NCBI GenBank assembly: GCA_949288415.1
Contig: CASEKE010000045.1
Location: 62,001 to 126,000 of the forward strand
Origin: an uncultured Spirochaetales bacterium
GTDB taxonomy: Bacteria; Spirochaetota; Spirochaetia; Sphaerochaetales; Sphaerochaetaceae
Length of the DNA: 64,000 bases
Direction of reading: 5' to 3'
Position 1 is the stretch's first letter; each line of letters starts with the position of its first letter. The position numbers were made by a program, and so were the translations under genes. This document shows, one piece after another, positions 63,845-64,000 of the stretch. The notes beneath the pieces were generated by a model, which did not search any database, had not been told where the DNA came from, and saw only the letters and a list, made by a program, of their open reading frames with translations.

Positions 63845-64000
63845 TCAGCAGATTCCTCTGGGATTGTGTCCGGGATAGAACTTCTCCGACTGGCCCGATT
63901 GCCAGGACCGCCCCGTGTCGAGGTCGAACAGAGTCAGGCGTCCGTCCCAGCCGCAGCCGGTATCCAATGCTACCAGAAGCCCGTCGTCGGATACGTATGG
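63845..64000 (-). CDS. C-terminus of a metallophosphoesterase (partial)
   Basis: A minus-strand frame runs in from the window edge for 51 codons and stops at 63845. It ends LDTGCGWDGRLTLFDLDTG followed by RSWQSGQSEKFYPGHNPRGIC, the typical tail of PP1/ApaH-type serine/threonine phosphatases, including the Asp-Thr-Gly-Cys metal-site region. The start is outside the window. Confidence 0.7.
   Translation of the reverse strand, partial: PYVSDDGLLVALDTGCGWDGRLTLFDLDTGRSWQSGQSEKFYPGHNPRGIC

Overview
The window is a chromosomal replication-origin region, most likely from a spirochaete (Spirochaetales, possibly a Sphaerochaeta-like gut lineage). The evidence is gene order (gyrA-gyrB facing away from dnaA, then oriC, dnaN, recF, a DciA-type gene, rpmH, rnpA, yidC, jag), an L34 protein with a C-terminal extension, a DUF4416 gene, a lipoprotein with a relaxed lipobox, and moderate GC with AT-rich intergenic DNA. 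The lineage is inference; no 16S gene is present. Nearly the whole window is protein-coding and about 50 genes are supported. No tRNA, rRNA or CRISPR array was seen.

Layout. 1-1065 is an AT-rich non-coding end with two near-perfect parS sites. 1066-5644 is a gyrB-gyrA operon on the minus strand. 5880-14016 holds dnaA, an oriC with about nine DnaA-box-like 9-mers beside a nearly GC-free tract, then dnaN-recF-dciA and rpmH-rnpA-yidC-khpB. 14347-20449 carries a PerR-rubrerythrin pair with a textbook operator, a nucleobase permease, a PfkB-family sugar/nucleoside kinase, rsmE and a periplasmic C-terminal-processing protease. 20563-26510 has lgt, an aminopeptidase, a phosphoglycerate mutase gene broken by one in-frame TAG, and an intact but catalytically degenerate transposase-like gene. 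26575-37664 is a minus-strand block: exported protein, ppk1-ppx-pfk cluster, dicarboxylate-type symporter, a 1116-aa GH13 protein and pth.

37716-49787 includes nth, a DAHP synthase-prephenate dehydratase fusion, L-serine ammonia-lyase, glycerate kinase, an AAA ATPase plus TOPRIM protein pair that resembles a compact anti-phage module, a metallo-beta-lactamase-fold protein and a GH2 glycosidase. 49841-64000 has leuS, a parE-parC-rluA-darA-GNAT operon, a two-gene operon of an unusual receiver-domain/PPDK-like protein with an iron alcohol dehydrogenase, gdhA and the end of a phosphatase gene.

Themes. Chromosome replication, topology and segregation genes are clustered (DnaA, DnaN, RecF, DciA, both type II topoisomerases, parS). 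Central metabolism is fermentative or glycolytic with serine, glutamate and glycerate metabolism and no respiratory genes in the window. Several genes have a strong -10 box 6-7 nt before the start codon and no Shine-Dalgarno sequence, which points to leaderless mRNAs. The best candidates for new biology are these leaderless promoters, the amber codon in gpmI, the ATPase/TOPRIM pair, the translated-looking small ORF inside oriC, and the receiver-PPDK protein.
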